Assembly: GCA_937870585.1 (NCBI GenBank)
Contig: CALMZE010000051.1
Location: 1 to 37,227, forward strand
Direction of reading: 5' to 3'
Length of the DNA: 37,227 nt
From: an uncultured Sphingomonadales bacterium
GTDB lineage: Bacteria > Pseudomonadota > Alphaproteobacteria > Sphingomonadales > Sphingomonadaceae
Below, one piece after another: positions 26,325 to 35,549 of the stretch; the first letter of the stretch is position 1, and each line of letters starts with the position of its first letter. Both the position numbers and the translations under genes were made by a program. Under the pieces are notes generated by a model that saw only the letters and a program-made list of their open reading frames with translations, searched no databases and was not told the origin of the DNA.

Positions 26325-27402
26325 TCAGCACATATTCGCCGATCAGCAGGAACAGGAAGAACGGCCCCCAGGCGGCGAGCAGGGGCGGGTAGGCCCCGAG
26401 GCTCCCCATGGCGAGCCCGAAATTGTCGCCCACAAAATAGGCAAAGCCGAGCGCCATGCCGATCACCGCGCGAATGAAGAGCTTGCCTGAACGCGCGATG
26501 CCGAAGCCGGCGACCGCCCCCAGCAAGGGCATCAGCAGCGCAGAAAGCGGGCCAGAGAGCTTGTGCCACAGCCCGCCTTCAATCTCTGCCGTGGGGCGAC
26601 CTGCTGCCTTCAAATTGCGGATGTCGGTCCACAGGTTGCGGAACGATTTTTCATCCGGATCGATGGTTGCCAGTGTGAACTGTTCAGGCCGCACGCCCGC
26701 GCCCACGCGGATCGTGCCAATTTCACTTTCGGTGCCCTTGGCCACGTCAAAACGACGCGCCTTGTCCAATTGCCATTCATGGCCACTGGTCCGTGCTTCC
26801 GGCGCACGGATGATCGCGTCCAATGCGCCGCTGCCCCGGTTGTAGATCGTGACATCTTCCAGCCATGTTGCCTCTCCCTTGCCATGCACGGCGCGAGCAT
26901 TGATTAGATTATTGCCATCGCGCACCCAGACATTGGTGGGGGCGGCGGCGTCTTTGGGCAGCGGGCCGAAATCTGCCTTTTCCCAGCGATCGAGCGTGCG
27001 GGTGGCACGGCTGACGATGCGGTCATTAAAGGCGAAGGATACAACCGAAATCCCGAGCGCCGCGACGAACAGCGGCGCCAGCACCTGATGCGCAGAGAGG
27101 CCCGCCGCCTTCATCGCGATCACTTCACTATTCTGGTTGAGAGTCATCAGCGTGATCAGCGTGCCGAGCAGCACCGAGAAGGGCAGGAAGCGGGCAATGA
27201 TCTGCGGCGCGCGCAGCGTCACATAATGCCAGAGCTCCGCGCCGCCATTCCCCGGATGAGCCAAGACCTTGCCCGATTCGCCCAGCAGATCAAGCGTTTG
27301 CAGCACCAGCACCAGCGCGAACAGCACAGCGAGCGTCCGCACGATGAACGCTTTCGCCACATAAGTGGTGATGGTGCGCGAAGGGAACATGGAATTCGCC
27401 AT
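26308..27402 (-). CDS. lptG: LPS export ABC transporter permease LptG
   Basis: The 364-residue YjgP/YjgQ-family protein has membrane segments at about 15-35, 60-85 and 100-125, a periplasmic beta-jellyroll region (about 130-270) and three C-terminal membrane segments ending GPFFLFLLIGEYVLIKTEE. With LptF and two LptB subunits it pulls lipopolysaccharide from the inner membrane to the LptC-A bridge. It starts four bases after the lptF stop. ATG 27390 is an alternative start. Confidence 0.93.
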   Translation of the reverse strand: MANSMFPSRTITTYVAKAFIVRTLAVLFALVLVLQTLDLLGESGKVLAHPGNGGAELWHYVTLRAPQIIARFLPFSVLLGTLITLMTLNQNSEVIAMKAAGLSAHQVLAPLFVAALGISVVSFAFNDRIVSRATRTLDRWEKADFGPLPKDAAAPTNVWVRDGNNLINARAVHGKGEATWLEDVTIYNRGSGALDAIIRAPEARTSGHEWQLDKARRFDVAKGTESEIGTIRVGAGVRPEQFTLATIDPDEKSFRNLWTDIRNLKAAGRPTAEIEGGLWHKLSGPLSALLMPLLGAVAGFGIARSGKLFIRAVIGMALGFAYFVGDNFGLAMGSLGAYPPLLAAWGPFFLFLLIGEYVLIKTEE

Positions 27403-27406
27403 CGCG

Positions 27407-28609
27407 TTAGCCTTCCGCGCTCATCAGGCGCAGCTTGACCGCCAGCCTGCGAAACATCGGGCCAATCCGGGCGAAGACATTCTCCAGCGCCGCTATTGGC
27501 TGGCCACCCGGCACATGCGCGAGGGTGTGATACATTTTGAGGATCAGCGCTGCGAACAGGAGGAACGGCACCCAGAGCGCGAGAAAGGGATCTATTTTGC
27601 CCAGAGTCCCCATGCTTTCGGCATATTCGTTGATCTTGTGATAGGCGACCACCATCACAATCGAGAGGAACACGCCAAGCGCGGAGGATGATCGCTTGGG
27701 CGGCACGGCCAGCGAAATAGCGAGGAAAGGCAAGAGCAGCATCATCGCCACTTCAACCAGCCGGAAATGGAAGTTTGCAATGCTTTCATCACGCAACAGC
27801 TTGGGCAGGCGCGGGTCATTCCCGATCTGAACGAGTTCGGGCATCGTCCGCTCCCGATCCTTGCCGCCCCGGCTGCGAAATGCCTCAATCTTGGGCAGAT
27901 CAATGGGCAGATCATGCCCGGTGAAGCTCAGCACGCGCGGCACTTTATAACCCGGCGCGTCATGCACCAGCACCCCGTTGGAGAGGCGCAGGATGATCGT
28001 ATCGGGATCATCGGTCGCCAGAAACGTGCCTTTTTCTGCCGTAACGGCGAGCGTCTTGCCATTCTTCGCTTCGGTCATCACGAAGATGCCCCGCAAATCC
28101 TGCCCGTCATTCATGCTTTGCTCGATCCGCATCGTCATGCGTTTGCCAAGCTTGGTGAACTCCCCCACCTTGATCGAAGCGCCCAGCGCGCCAGAACGCA
28201 GTTCAAACCGCAAGCCTTCATAGGCATAGCGCGAATAGGGCTGAACGAAGCCGACAATCGCCAGATTGATGGCCATGAACACAATGGCATAGATGAACGG
28301 CACCCGCAGCAGCCGGGTATAGCCCAGCCCCAGCGCGCGCATCGCATCCAGTTCGGACGACATGGCGATCTTCCGGAAAGCCAGCAAAATCCCCAGCATT
28401 ACGCCAATGGGAATGCCCAGCGAAAGATATTCGGGCAGCAGATTTGCCAGCATCCGCCAGACGACGCTCACCGGCCCACCTTCCTGCGCGACAAAGTCAA
28501 ACAGGCGCAGCATCTTGTCGAGCACAAGCAGCATCGCAGCGATCACCAGTGTCGAAAAGAGCGGCACAGCGATCTGCCGGGCGATATATCGGTCTACGGC
28601 ATTCAGCAT
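27407..28609 (-). CDS. lptF: LPS export ABC transporter permease LptF
   Basis: The 400-residue protein begins MLNAVDRYIARQIAVPLFSTLVIAAMLLVLDKM, typical of LptF. It has YLSLGIPIGVMLGILLAFRKIAMSSELDAMRALG (coupling-helix region), a periplasmic jellyroll and C-terminal membrane segments. ATG 28609 fits the family start, but the nearest AAGGAG is about 20 bases upstream, so spacing is unusual. It is first in the lptF-lptG operon and diverges from the DUF2141 operon. Confidence 0.93.
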   Translation of the reverse strand: MLNAVDRYIARQIAVPLFSTLVIAAMLLVLDKMLRLFDFVAQEGGPVSVVWRMLANLLPEYLSLGIPIGVMLGILLAFRKIAMSSELDAMRALGLGYTRLLRVPFIYAIVFMAINLAIVGFVQPYSRYAYEGLRFELRSGALGASIKVGEFTKLGKRMTMRIEQSMNDGQDLRGIFVMTEAKNGKTLAVTAEKGTFLATDDPDTIILRLSNGVLVHDAPGYKVPRVLSFTGHDLPIDLPKIEAFRSRGGKDRERTMPELVQIGNDPRLPKLLRDESIANFHFRLVEVAMMLLLPFLAISLAVPPKRSSSALGVFLSIVMVVAYHKINEYAESMGTLGKIDPFLALWVPFLLFAALILKMYHTLAHVPGGQPIAALENVFARIGPMFRRLAVKLRLMSAEG

Positions 28610-28733
28610 TGCAGGGGAAAAACTCGCTCGCTCCTTACCATCTTTTCGCCGCAAACTCGGTGCAGATAAGCCCCGTTAGAGGGACAAGACCCGGTCACGC
28701 GACGCCGGTATAGCCGCGAGGAGTGTTTTGGTC

Positions 28734-29255
28734 ATGTTGAAATTTGCAGGATCGGTTCTGGCCGGGCTCGCGCTCGCCCTAGCGCCGCTGTCTGTTGCGG
28801 ATGCCCAGATTCTGGGTCCGGAAGCGCCGCGCTGCGTTTCGGGCAATGGCCCGGCGCTGCTGGTGCGCGTCACCGGACTGAAATCGCGCGCGGGCACGAT
28901 TCGCGTCCGCACCTTTGCCGGGAACAATCCCAAGAGCTGGTTTGACAAAAAGGCACGGCTGGCGCGCGTCGTCGTGCCCGCTGGCGGCTCCGGCCCGGTT
29001 GATGTGTGCGTGGGCGTGCCGCGCGCGGGCGGATATGTGGTCGACATCCGGCATGACATCAATGCCAATGACGATACCGACAAGTCTGATGGCGCGGGCG
29101 TCTCCGGCAATCCAAGCGTGTCCTTTCTGGACTTCATGCTGGGCCGCAAACCCCCGGCAGAAAGGGTCGTCATCAATGTCGGTCAGGGCGTGACAACGGT
29201 GCCGATTGTCGTCAAATATCTGCAAGGCGGCTCGTTCCGGGCTGTGGGAGCCTGA
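28734..29255 (+). CDS. DUF2141 family exported protein
   Basis: The 173-residue protein has a signal peptide (MLKFAGSVLAGLALALAPLSVADA) and a DUF2141 domain: LLVRVTGLKSRAGTIRVRTF, GGYVVDIRHDINANDDTDKSDGAGVSGNP, DFMLGRKP and ERVVINVGQGVTTVPIVVKY. The fold is a probable beta sandwich in the periplasm; function is unknown. GAGGAG lies ahead of the ATG. It leads a rightward operon; the lipid kinase gene starts four bases after its stop. Confidence 0.88.
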   Translation: MLKFAGSVLAGLALALAPLSVADAQILGPEAPRCVSGNGPALLVRVTGLKSRAGTIRVRTFAGNNPKSWFDKKARLARVVVPAGGSGPVDVCVGVPRAGGYVVDIRHDINANDDTDKSDGAGVSGNPSVSFLDFMLGRKPPAERVVINVGQGVTTVPIVVKYLQGGSFRAVGA

Positions 29256-29259
29256 ACGC

Positions 29260-30222
29260 ATGGTGGCGGTTGCCCTTCTTTCGAATCCCAAATCGACGGG
29301 CAACCGCGAACTGCTGCCGCGTATCCGCACCTATTGCGCGCAACATCCTGATATTTTTCACTATGAGGCCGAAAGCGCGGAACGCACCGGAGAGGCGCTG
29401 GCCGCTATCGCCAGCGTGCAGCCGCGCGTGCTCGTCATCAATGGTGGCGATGGCACGGTGCAGGCGGCGCTCACCGAACTTCATAATGGCGCGCATTTTG
29501 GTGACAATGTGCCGCCTGTCGCGGTGCTGCCCAATGGCAAGACCAATCTGATCGCGCTCGATCTGGGGTCGGTGGGCGATCCGGTCAAGGCGCTGGAGCA
29601 GATCCTCGCCATCGCCCGGACCGATATGGAAGACCATATTGTAGAGCGCGAACTGATTGCGCTGACCGAAGGCGAACATAGCAATCGCGCGGTGCTGGGC
29701 ATGTTTCTCGGCGGTGCGGGGCTGGCCGACACCATCCTCTATTGCCGTAACAAGGTGTATCCGCTCGGCCTGCCCAACGGGTTGAGTCATGTTATTGCTG
29801 GCCTTGCAGTCTTTTTCTCTTTGTTTTCAGGGCTGAGCGGGCGCTTCCTGCCACCCAAGCCCAAGCCGGTCAGCGTCTCGTTGACAAGCCAGGGCGAGTT
29901 CAAGGGCAATTTCGCCTTCATGGTCGTCACCACGCTGGAGCGGCTGGTGCTGGGCACCACGACCGGCCCGGAAAGCGGCATGAAGCTGATGGCGGTCGAA
30001 CGCTCCGGCTGGTCGCTGCTGCGCACGCTCATCACCAGCATCAGGGGGCGTCTCGGTCAGGATGAGGTGAAGGGCCTGCACATCCACAGCGGAGACATGA
30101 TCCGCATCGAAAGCGATGACACGGCAGTCATTCTGGATGGGGAAGAGTTCCATGCCCGCACCGGCCGACCGATCGTGCTGCGCGCCACCGCCCCCATGAA
30201 TTTCCTGCGCCTCGCGGCGTGA
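29260..30222 (+). CDS. Diacylglycerol kinase-like lipid kinase
   Basis: The 320-residue protein has the DAGK catalytic pattern: ALLSNPKSTGN at the N-terminus, VINGGDGTVQAAL (about residues 72-84, the nucleotide-binding GGDGT) and VAVLPNGKTNLIALDLG in place of the usual GTGNDFA. The C-terminal beta sandwich ends IESDDTAVILDGEEF. Family members phosphorylate diacylglycerol, sphingosine or ceramide. In sphingomonads a sphingolipid substrate is conceivable but not shown. Its stop overlaps the GTG of the Tam41-like gene. Confidence 0.85.
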   Translation: MVAVALLSNPKSTGNRELLPRIRTYCAQHPDIFHYEAESAERTGEALAAIASVQPRVLVINGGDGTVQAALTELHNGAHFGDNVPPVAVLPNGKTNLIALDLGSVGDPVKALEQILAIARTDMEDHIVERELIALTEGEHSNRAVLGMFLGGAGLADTILYCRNKVYPLGLPNGLSHVIAGLAVFFSLFSGLSGRFLPPKPKPVSVSLTSQGEFKGNFAFMVVTTLERLVLGTTTGPESGMKLMAVERSGWSLLRTLITSIRGRLGQDEVKGLHIHSGDMIRIESDDTAVILDGEEFHARTGRPIVLRATAPMNFLRLAA

Positions 30223-31091
30223 GCCCGGTTGCCGCATTTCTGGCCGCCGAAATGGCGGAGGCGGTTGATCCGCGCGTGACGGAGATGGCCAGCGCCATCG
30301 CCGCGCAATTTGGCGACGCCTCCCGCGCGGTGTTGTTCTACGGATCATGCCTGCGGGAAAGCCAGCTCGACGGGCTGATGCTCGATTTCTACCTGATCGT
30401 CTCCAGCTATGAAGCCGCATGGCCCAACTCCTGGCTGGCGCGCGCCAACAAGATGATCCCGCCCAATGTCTTCCCCTTTGCGCACGAAGGGCTGGCGGCG
30501 AAATATGCCGTGCTGAGCGAGGCGGACTTCGCTGCGCTGAACACTATGGAGGCCAGCACCGTCTCGGTCTGGGCGCGCTTTTCACAGCCCGTCCGGCTGG
30601 TGTGGCAAGCCGATGAGGCGGCACGCGAAACCGTGCAAAGCGCGCTGGAGGCGGCCCCCGCAACCGTGTTTGCGCTCGCCGCCCCTCTCTCCCCGTCCGC
30701 CGATCCGCTGGACGTGTGGCGCACCGGCTATGCCCGCACTTATGATTGCGAATTGCGCGCTGAACGCTCGGGCCGCTCCGGCTCGATCATCGATTCGGAC
30801 CCCGCGCGCTATGCCGCGCTTGGCGCCCTGATACCGCCGCCGAAAAATCCACTTTCTGCGGCGCAGGCCGAATCCCGCTGGGCAAGCCTGCGTCGGCGTG
30901 GCAAGCTGATGTCGGTCGTGCGGCTGGCCAAGGCGAGCCTCACCTTTGCAGGGGGCGTCGATTATCTGGTCTGGAAGATCAACCGGCACGCAGGCACGCA
31001 AATTCAGGTTACGCCGTGGCAGCGGCGCTGGCCCCTATTGGCCGCGATCACGTTGGTGCCACGCCTCTTGAAACAGGGCGCCATCAAGTGA
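30219..31091 (+). CDS. Tam41-like nucleotidyltransferase, possible phosphatidate cytidylyltransferase
   Basis: The 290-residue protein is not a standard bacterial housekeeping family. By eye it follows the order of mitochondrial Tam41 (MMP37). VLFYGSCL (about 38-45) and LMLDFYLIV match Tam41 YGSG and MLDF, the nucleotidyltransferase G-S and acidic motif. AKYAVLSEADF...VWARFSQPVRLV matches KYGVIST...AGRLQKPV. VRLAKASLTFAGG near the C-terminus matches the R...S...TAG end. Tam41 makes CDP-diacylglycerol from CTP and phosphatidic acid. Its position directly after a lipid kinase that could make phosphatidic acid fits. The GTG start overlaps the kinase stop, and its own stop overlaps the next GTG. 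Confidence 0.6.
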   Translation: MSPVAAFLAAEMAEAVDPRVTEMASAIAAQFGDASRAVLFYGSCLRESQLDGLMLDFYLIVSSYEAAWPNSWLARANKMIPPNVFPFAHEGLAAKYAVLSEADFAALNTMEASTVSVWARFSQPVRLVWQADEAARETVQSALEAAPATVFALAAPLSPSADPLDVWRTGYARTYDCELRAERSGRSGSIIDSDPARYAALGALIPPPKNPLSAAQAESRWASLRRRGKLMSVVRLAKASLTFAGGVDYLVWKINRHAGTQIQVTPWQRRWPLLAAITLVPRLLKQGAIK

Positions 31092-32320
31092 GCCACGCGC
31101 CTGCGCGTTCCATCGGGGCCTTTGCGGCCATGATGATTGTCGCGGGCAACATGATCGGCTCCGGCATCTATCTCCTCCCCTCCTCCCTAGCAGATATTGG
31201 TGCGATCAGCCTGACCGGATGGGCATTGGCGCTGGCCGGTTCGCTGTTGGTGGGGGCCACTCTGGTTCAGCTGGGCCGCACCAGCGAGGCGGACATGGTG
31301 GGGCAGGTCCGCGAGGCTTTGGGGCCAATGGCAGGCTTTGTTGCCGCCGCCGTCTATTGGGTGCAGGCGCTGATCGGCAATGTCGCCATTGCGCTGGCTG
31401 TGACCGGCTATCTGGGCTTTTTCTGGCCCGGCCTCGCGCAAGGCAGCGGAGTAGCGGGCGTCACGGCGGTCATCGTGGTGGCAGCTGCCATCCTCAACCT
31501 CGCAGGCGCTGCCATGATTGCCCGCTATGAAGCGAGTGCACTGGCACTGGGGCTGCTGCCCGTGTTGCTCGTCGCGCTCGGCGGCTGGCTGTTCTTTGAC
31601 AGCGCCCGTTTTGCCGCCAACTGGTCGCTGACCGCGCAGCCTTTGCCCTCAATTGCCAACCAGTCGCTCCAGATCGTGTTCTGGGCTTTTCTGGGGCTGG
31701 AAAGCGCAAGCGCCATTGCCGGGCTTCTGCGCAACCCGGAGCGCGATCTGGGCCGTGCGACGCTCGGCGGCATCTTGCTGGCTGGCGTCATTTACTGCCT
31801 TGCCTGCACCGCCATGTTCGGCCTTATGGAAGCCAAAGCGATCAAGGCCTCTGCGGCCCCCTTTGCCGATGCCGCCATGCTGATGGTGGGCGGCTCGCTT
31901 GCTCTGGCGGTGGCAGCGGCGGCGGCGTTCAAGGCCTCAGGTACGCTCGCAGGCTGGGTGCTGGTGACGGCGCAAATGTCCCACTCGCTCACCGGAGCGG
32001 AGGAAGCGCCGCTGCGCTGGCCGCGCCTGGCCGTTCATGCCGCCCTGATGGTCGCCATCGTGCTGGCAACGGCGAGCCCCACGCTCAACCAGCAATTCAC
32101 AATGATCATCAACGCCTCGGTCGGCTGTTCGATGCTGGTCTATGCCCTGTGCGCGGTCGCGGCCTTGCGGCGCGGCGGCAATCGGCTGGTCCCACTGGGG
32201 GCCTTGGCCTTTTGCGTGTTGTTTCTGGCGCTGGGTGACCTGCTCTATATCAAGCTGGCGCTGGGTTTGGCGGCGCTTGCAGCGCTGTGTTGGCTCGTGA
32301 TGGAACAGAGGAGGCGCTGA
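31088..32320 (+). CDS. APC-superfamily transporter, AdiC-like
   Basis: The 410-residue membrane protein has about 12 hydrophobic segments. The APC motif is GNMIGSGIYLLPSSLADIG in TM1 (about residues 22-40). FWAFLGLESASAIAGLLRNPERDLGRAT in the TM6-7 region resembles the arginine/agmatine antiporter AdiC and related exchangers. Substrate is unassigned; no decarboxylase gene is adjacent. The GTG start is set by a GTGA overlap with the Tam41-like gene, and its stop overlaps the DUF1761 start (TGATG). Confidence 0.85.
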   Translation: MSHAPARSIGAFAAMMIVAGNMIGSGIYLLPSSLADIGAISLTGWALALAGSLLVGATLVQLGRTSEADMVGQVREALGPMAGFVAAAVYWVQALIGNVAIALAVTGYLGFFWPGLAQGSGVAGVTAVIVVAAAILNLAGAAMIARYEASALALGLLPVLLVALGGWLFFDSARFAANWSLTAQPLPSIANQSLQIVFWAFLGLESASAIAGLLRNPERDLGRATLGGILLAGVIYCLACTAMFGLMEAKAIKASAAPFADAAMLMVGGSLALAVAAAAAFKASGTLAGWVLVTAQMSHSLTGAEEAPLRWPRLAVHAALMVAIVLATASPTLNQQFTMIINASVGCSMLVYALCAVAALRRGGNRLVPLGALAFCVLFLALGDLLYIKLALGLAALAALCWLVMEQRRR

Positions 32321-32718
32321 TGTGGGCATTTTCCTGGACTGAATGGTTCGTCGCTGGGCTGGTCGGCTTTCTCATCGGCGGACTTTGGTATGGCCCGCTG
32401 TTCGGCAAGGCTTGGCAGCGCGAATCCGGTGTGAGCGATGAGCAGATTGCCAGCAGCAATATGGCGCTGATCTTTGGCACCACATTTGTGCTGAACCTGA
32501 TCGCCTCTGCGCTGCTCGGCCATATGTATGCCGCCTCGGGCCAGCCATCGGTGCGTGCGCATTTCCTGATCGCAAGCGGCATTGGCTGGGGCTTTGTCGG
32601 CACGTCGATCGGCGTGAATTATCTCTTCGCGCGCAAATCTCTGAAGCTGTTCTTCATCGATGCGGGCTATTGGACACTCGCTTACTCCGCGATGGGGGCC
32701 GTCTACGCCTTTCTGTAA
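32320..32718 (+). CDS. DUF1761 family membrane protein
   Basis: The 132-residue protein has four predicted membrane segments (about 6-28, 47-67, 78-98 and 108-130) with GGLWYGPLFGKAWQRESG and WGFVGTSIGVNYLFARKSLKLFFIDAGYW, the DUF1761 pattern. GAGGAG lies just before the ATG, which overlaps the transporter stop. It is the last gene of the operon. Function is unknown. Confidence 0.85.
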   Translation: MWAFSWTEWFVAGLVGFLIGGLWYGPLFGKAWQRESGVSDEQIASSNMALIFGTTFVLNLIASALLGHMYAASGQPSVRAHFLIASGIGWGFVGTSIGVNYLFARKSLKLFFIDAGYWTLAYSAMGAVYAFL

Positions 32719-32725
32719 GGCGGGC

Positions 32726-33190
32726 CTATTTGCCCGGAACCAGCAGCTTGAACTTCTGAATGCCGCATTCTCCGCCTGAGCGCGAATGGATCATGTCGCG
32801 CTCTTCGCAGACATTCCCGTCCTTGGATGGCTTGACATAGAAGCCGGAATAAAAGTCGATCGAGGGGCAGGCTCGCGACAGTTTGGCCCGCATCCGGGCG
32901 CCGCCGCGCAGCACGAGATCGATGCTGTCCGGGCTGGAAACCATCGCACCCGCCACATTGGTCATGCGGATGCAGCTCGGCCCCTTCTTCTCTTCCCAGC
33001 GCAGCCGCATTTGCTGGCGCGCAGAAGGCGGCTCCATGGCAACCGGGCGGATACGGACAACAGTGCGCTGTTCAATCTGGATCTGGGCAAAGAGCGGCGG
33101 ACGAGACTCAGCGTCGTTCTCGGTCGCCAATGCCACCGATCCAACGCACAGTGCCGTCACAAGACCTGCAAGACGCAAAGCTACACCCAT
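32726..33190 (-). CDS. Small exported protein of unknown function
   Basis: The 154-residue protein starts at ATG 33190. A signal peptide is visible (MGVALRLAGLVTALCVGSVALA). The mature part is basic, with four Cys (PSCIRM, RACPSIDFYSGFYV, GNVCEERD, GECGIQKF) that could form disulfides in the periplasm. I do not recognise the domain. It is a single leftward gene converging on the DUF1761 operon with a gap of seven bases. Confidence 0.75.
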   Translation of the reverse strand: MGVALRLAGLVTALCVGSVALATENDAESRPPLFAQIQIEQRTVVRIRPVAMEPPSARQQMRLRWEEKKGPSCIRMTNVAGAMVSSPDSIDLVLRGGARMRAKLSRACPSIDFYSGFYVKPSKDGNVCEERDMIHSRSGGECGIQKFKLLVPGK

Positions 33191-33268
33191 ATCAAGCCTG
33201 CCATGCGGGCCGGGGTTTGAACGCAGGATTAACTTGGCACTCCATGCCCCCGGTTCTACCACGGTGCG

Positions 33269-34711
33269 ATGACAAAATGCATAAGTCCAAACGCGATGGC
33301 CGCCTTTCGTGCCATTTTGGGGCAATCCGGCTGTGTGGAAGATCAAGAGCTGATCGCCCCTTGGCTGAAAGACTGGCGCGGCCTCTACGAAGGGCACGCC
33401 CCTGCCCTGCTCGCCCCCACCAGCACGCAGCAGGTTTCAGACGTGGTGAAAGTCGCCGCAGACCATGGCGTCGCGCTGGTGCCGCAGGGCGGCAATACGT
33501 CGATGGTGGGCGGAGCAACGCCACCTGCCGATGGCAGCGCGCTCATCCTCTCGCTGCGCCGCATGAACCACATCCGCAGCCTTGATCGGGCTGCCGGACT
33601 GGCCGTGTGTGAGGCGGGCGTGATCCTCCAGTCCTTGCATGACGCTGCACTTGTGCATGGCCTGCGCTTCCCACTTTCGCTCGCCGCCAAAGGCTCCGCG
33701 ACCATGGGCGGCCTCGCCTCCACCAATGCAGGCGGCACACAGGTTTTGCGTTTTGGCACGATGCGCGGGCTGACCTTGGGCGTAGAGGCCGTTCTCCCTG
33801 ATGGCAGCATCCATGACGGGCTCGCCCCGCTCAAGAAGGACACGCGCGGCTATGATCCCAATCAGTTGCTGATCGGGGCGGAAGGCACGCTGGGCGTCAT
33901 CACCGCCGTCGCTGTGCGGCTGGTGCCCGCCCGTGCCGAGCGCGCCGTTGCTTGGGTCGGACTAGACAGCCCGCACCGCGCGCTCCGCCTGTTACGGCAT
34001 ATGGAGCGGCTGAGCGGTGACGCGATTGAGAGCTTCGAAATCATCCCCGATGGATCACTCGCCATGGTTCTCGCCCACCTGCCCAATGCGCGTGCGCCGC
34101 TTGCTGGCCAACATCGCTGGCATGTACTCATTGAAGCCGCAGCCGATGAGAATGCCCATGGCTTGCTCGAAGACTGGCTGACCAATGCGGCGGAGGCCGA
34201 ATTGCTCGACGACGCCATCATCGCGACGAGCGAGGCGCAGGCAGAGGCTCTGTGGCTGCTGCGCGAATCAGTTTCATCTGCCGAACGCGCGCACGGACCC
34301 GCCATGCAGCACGACATATCGGTGCCTGTGGATGACATGCCGCGCTTCATGGAAGACGCCAGTCTGGCCATTGAAGCGGCCTTCCCCGGCGTCTCCGCCT
34401 CGGGTTTTGGCCATCTGGGCGATGGTAACATCCATTTCCACGTCCGCGCGCCCGCCGGTGTGGATGGTCCTTTGTGGCGGGCCAGCGAAGGCAAGGCCGC
34501 CAGCCGCATGGTCTATGATCTGGTGACCGCAGCAAATGGCTCCATTTCGGCAGAACATGGCATCGGGCAGATGAAGCGTGATGAGCTCGCTCGCCTCTCC
34601 TCCCCGGCCCGTCTCAGCCTGTTGCGCGCGATCAAGCAGGCGATGGACCCCAAGGGCTTGTTCAACCCCGGAAAACTGGTGCCCCTTGCCTTTGAAAGCG
34701 CCGCCGCATAG
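33269..34711 (+). CDS. FAD-linked D-2-hydroxyacid dehydrogenase (D-2-hydroxyglutarate dehydrogenase-like)
   Basis: The 480-residue protein is of the VAO/FAD_binding_4 type. It has the FAD motif PQGGNTSMVGGATP (about 72-85), GSATMGGLASTNAGG, GAEGTLGVIT and the C-terminal substrate domain. The metal-binding HLGDGNIHFHV and SAEHGIGQMKRDEL match the His/His/Glu ligands of D-2-hydroxyglutarate and D-lactate dehydrogenases. It oxidises a D-2-hydroxy acid and passes electrons to ETF or quinone; the exact substrate is uncertain. ATG 33296 is an alternative start. Confidence 0.9.
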   Translation: MTKCISPNAMAAFRAILGQSGCVEDQELIAPWLKDWRGLYEGHAPALLAPTSTQQVSDVVKVAADHGVALVPQGGNTSMVGGATPPADGSALILSLRRMNHIRSLDRAAGLAVCEAGVILQSLHDAALVHGLRFPLSLAAKGSATMGGLASTNAGGTQVLRFGTMRGLTLGVEAVLPDGSIHDGLAPLKKDTRGYDPNQLLIGAEGTLGVITAVAVRLVPARAERAVAWVGLDSPHRALRLLRHMERLSGDAIESFEIIPDGSLAMVLAHLPNARAPLAGQHRWHVLIEAAADENAHGLLEDWLTNAAEAELLDDAIIATSEAQAEALWLLRESVSSAERAHGPAMQHDISVPVDDMPRFMEDASLAIEAAFPGVSASGFGHLGDGNIHFHVRAPAGVDGPLWRASEGKAASRMVYDLVTAANGSISAEHGIGQMKRDELARLSSPARLSLLRAIKQAMDPKGLFNPGKLVPLAFESAAA

Positions 34712-34740
34712 GGGGCGGCAACGCACTTGAGGAGTATATT

Positions 34741-35517
34741 ATGGCCAGCACGCCGCCTAATGCCAATCTGCCGCTGTTTTTCAATGAACTTCAGCCGCTG
34801 TCTTCGGTCGATCATGCCGATTGGAAGCTGCGTCGTCAGGAACTGGCGCCGTTTCTGGTCAAGAACCATGCAGTTCCGATTACAATCGAAGAATTTTCGG
34901 TGGTGCAGCGTTACTATCCGATCATCTTCTCGGTCGGCGAAAACCCCGTGCCGCTGGCGCTGATGGGCCTCAACGAAGATGTGAACACCTTTGTGGATGA
35001 TGAAGGCCGCTGGAACTCAGATGCCTATACGCCCGCATATATCCGCCGCTATCCGTTCCTGCTCGCCCGTCTGCGCGAAAATTCAGATGAGCTTTCGCTC
35101 TGCTTTGACCCGACATCCGATGCCATTGGCGCGGGCGAAGACGGCGAAGCGCTGTTCGTGGACGGCAAGCCGAGCGAAGCGACACAGGCCATTCTGCAAT
35201 TCTGCGAACAGTTTGAACAGGCTGGCCAGCGCACCGGTGCGTTCATGGATGAACTGGTGAAATCCGGCCTGCTGATGGATGGCGAAGTGCAGATTCAGCC
35301 CGACGCGACTGAACAGCCCTTCGTCTATCGCGGGTTCCAGATGGTGAATGAAGAAAAGCTGGCCGACCTGCGCGGCGACGCGCTGCGCAAGATGAACAAG
35401 AACGGAATGCTTCCGCTCATCTATGCTCATCTTTTCTCGCTCAGCCTGATGCGCGACATTTTCGCCCGTCAGGTGCAGCAGGGCAAGACAGAACTGCCGC
35501 AAGCCGCATCGGCCTGA
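34741..35517 (+). CDS. SapC family protein
   Basis: The 258-residue protein has the SapC pattern: NHAVPITIEEFSVVQRYYPIIFS, NPVPLALMGLNEDVNTFVDDEGRW, AYIRRYPFLL and LCFDP (residues 40-125). The C-terminal GFQMVNEEKLADLRGDALRKMNKNGMLPLIYAHLFSL follows. The family is named for S-layer-linked genes in Campylobacter; in sphingomonads the role is unknown. AGGAG lies seven bases before the ATG. A hairpin at 35528-35549 follows its stop. Confidence 0.9.
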   Translation: MASTPPNANLPLFFNELQPLSSVDHADWKLRRQELAPFLVKNHAVPITIEEFSVVQRYYPIIFSVGENPVPLALMGLNEDVNTFVDDEGRWNSDAYTPAYIRRYPFLLARLRENSDELSLCFDPTSDAIGAGEDGEALFVDGKPSEATQAILQFCEQFEQAGQRTGAFMDELVKSGLLMDGEVQIQPDATEQPFVYRGFQMVNEEKLADLRGDALRKMNKNGMLPLIYAHLFSLSLMRDIFARQVQQGKTELPQAASA

Positions 35518-35527
35518 ATCGGTGATG

Positions 35528-35549
35528 GAGGCGATTTTTTGATCGCCTC
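35528..35549 (+). terminator. Hairpin at the 3' end of sapC
   Basis: GAGGCGAT (35528-35535) pairs perfectly with ATCGCCTC (35542-35549) around a T-rich loop. No T tract follows the stem, so it is a weak terminator or an mRNA-end stabiliser. Confidence 0.45.
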
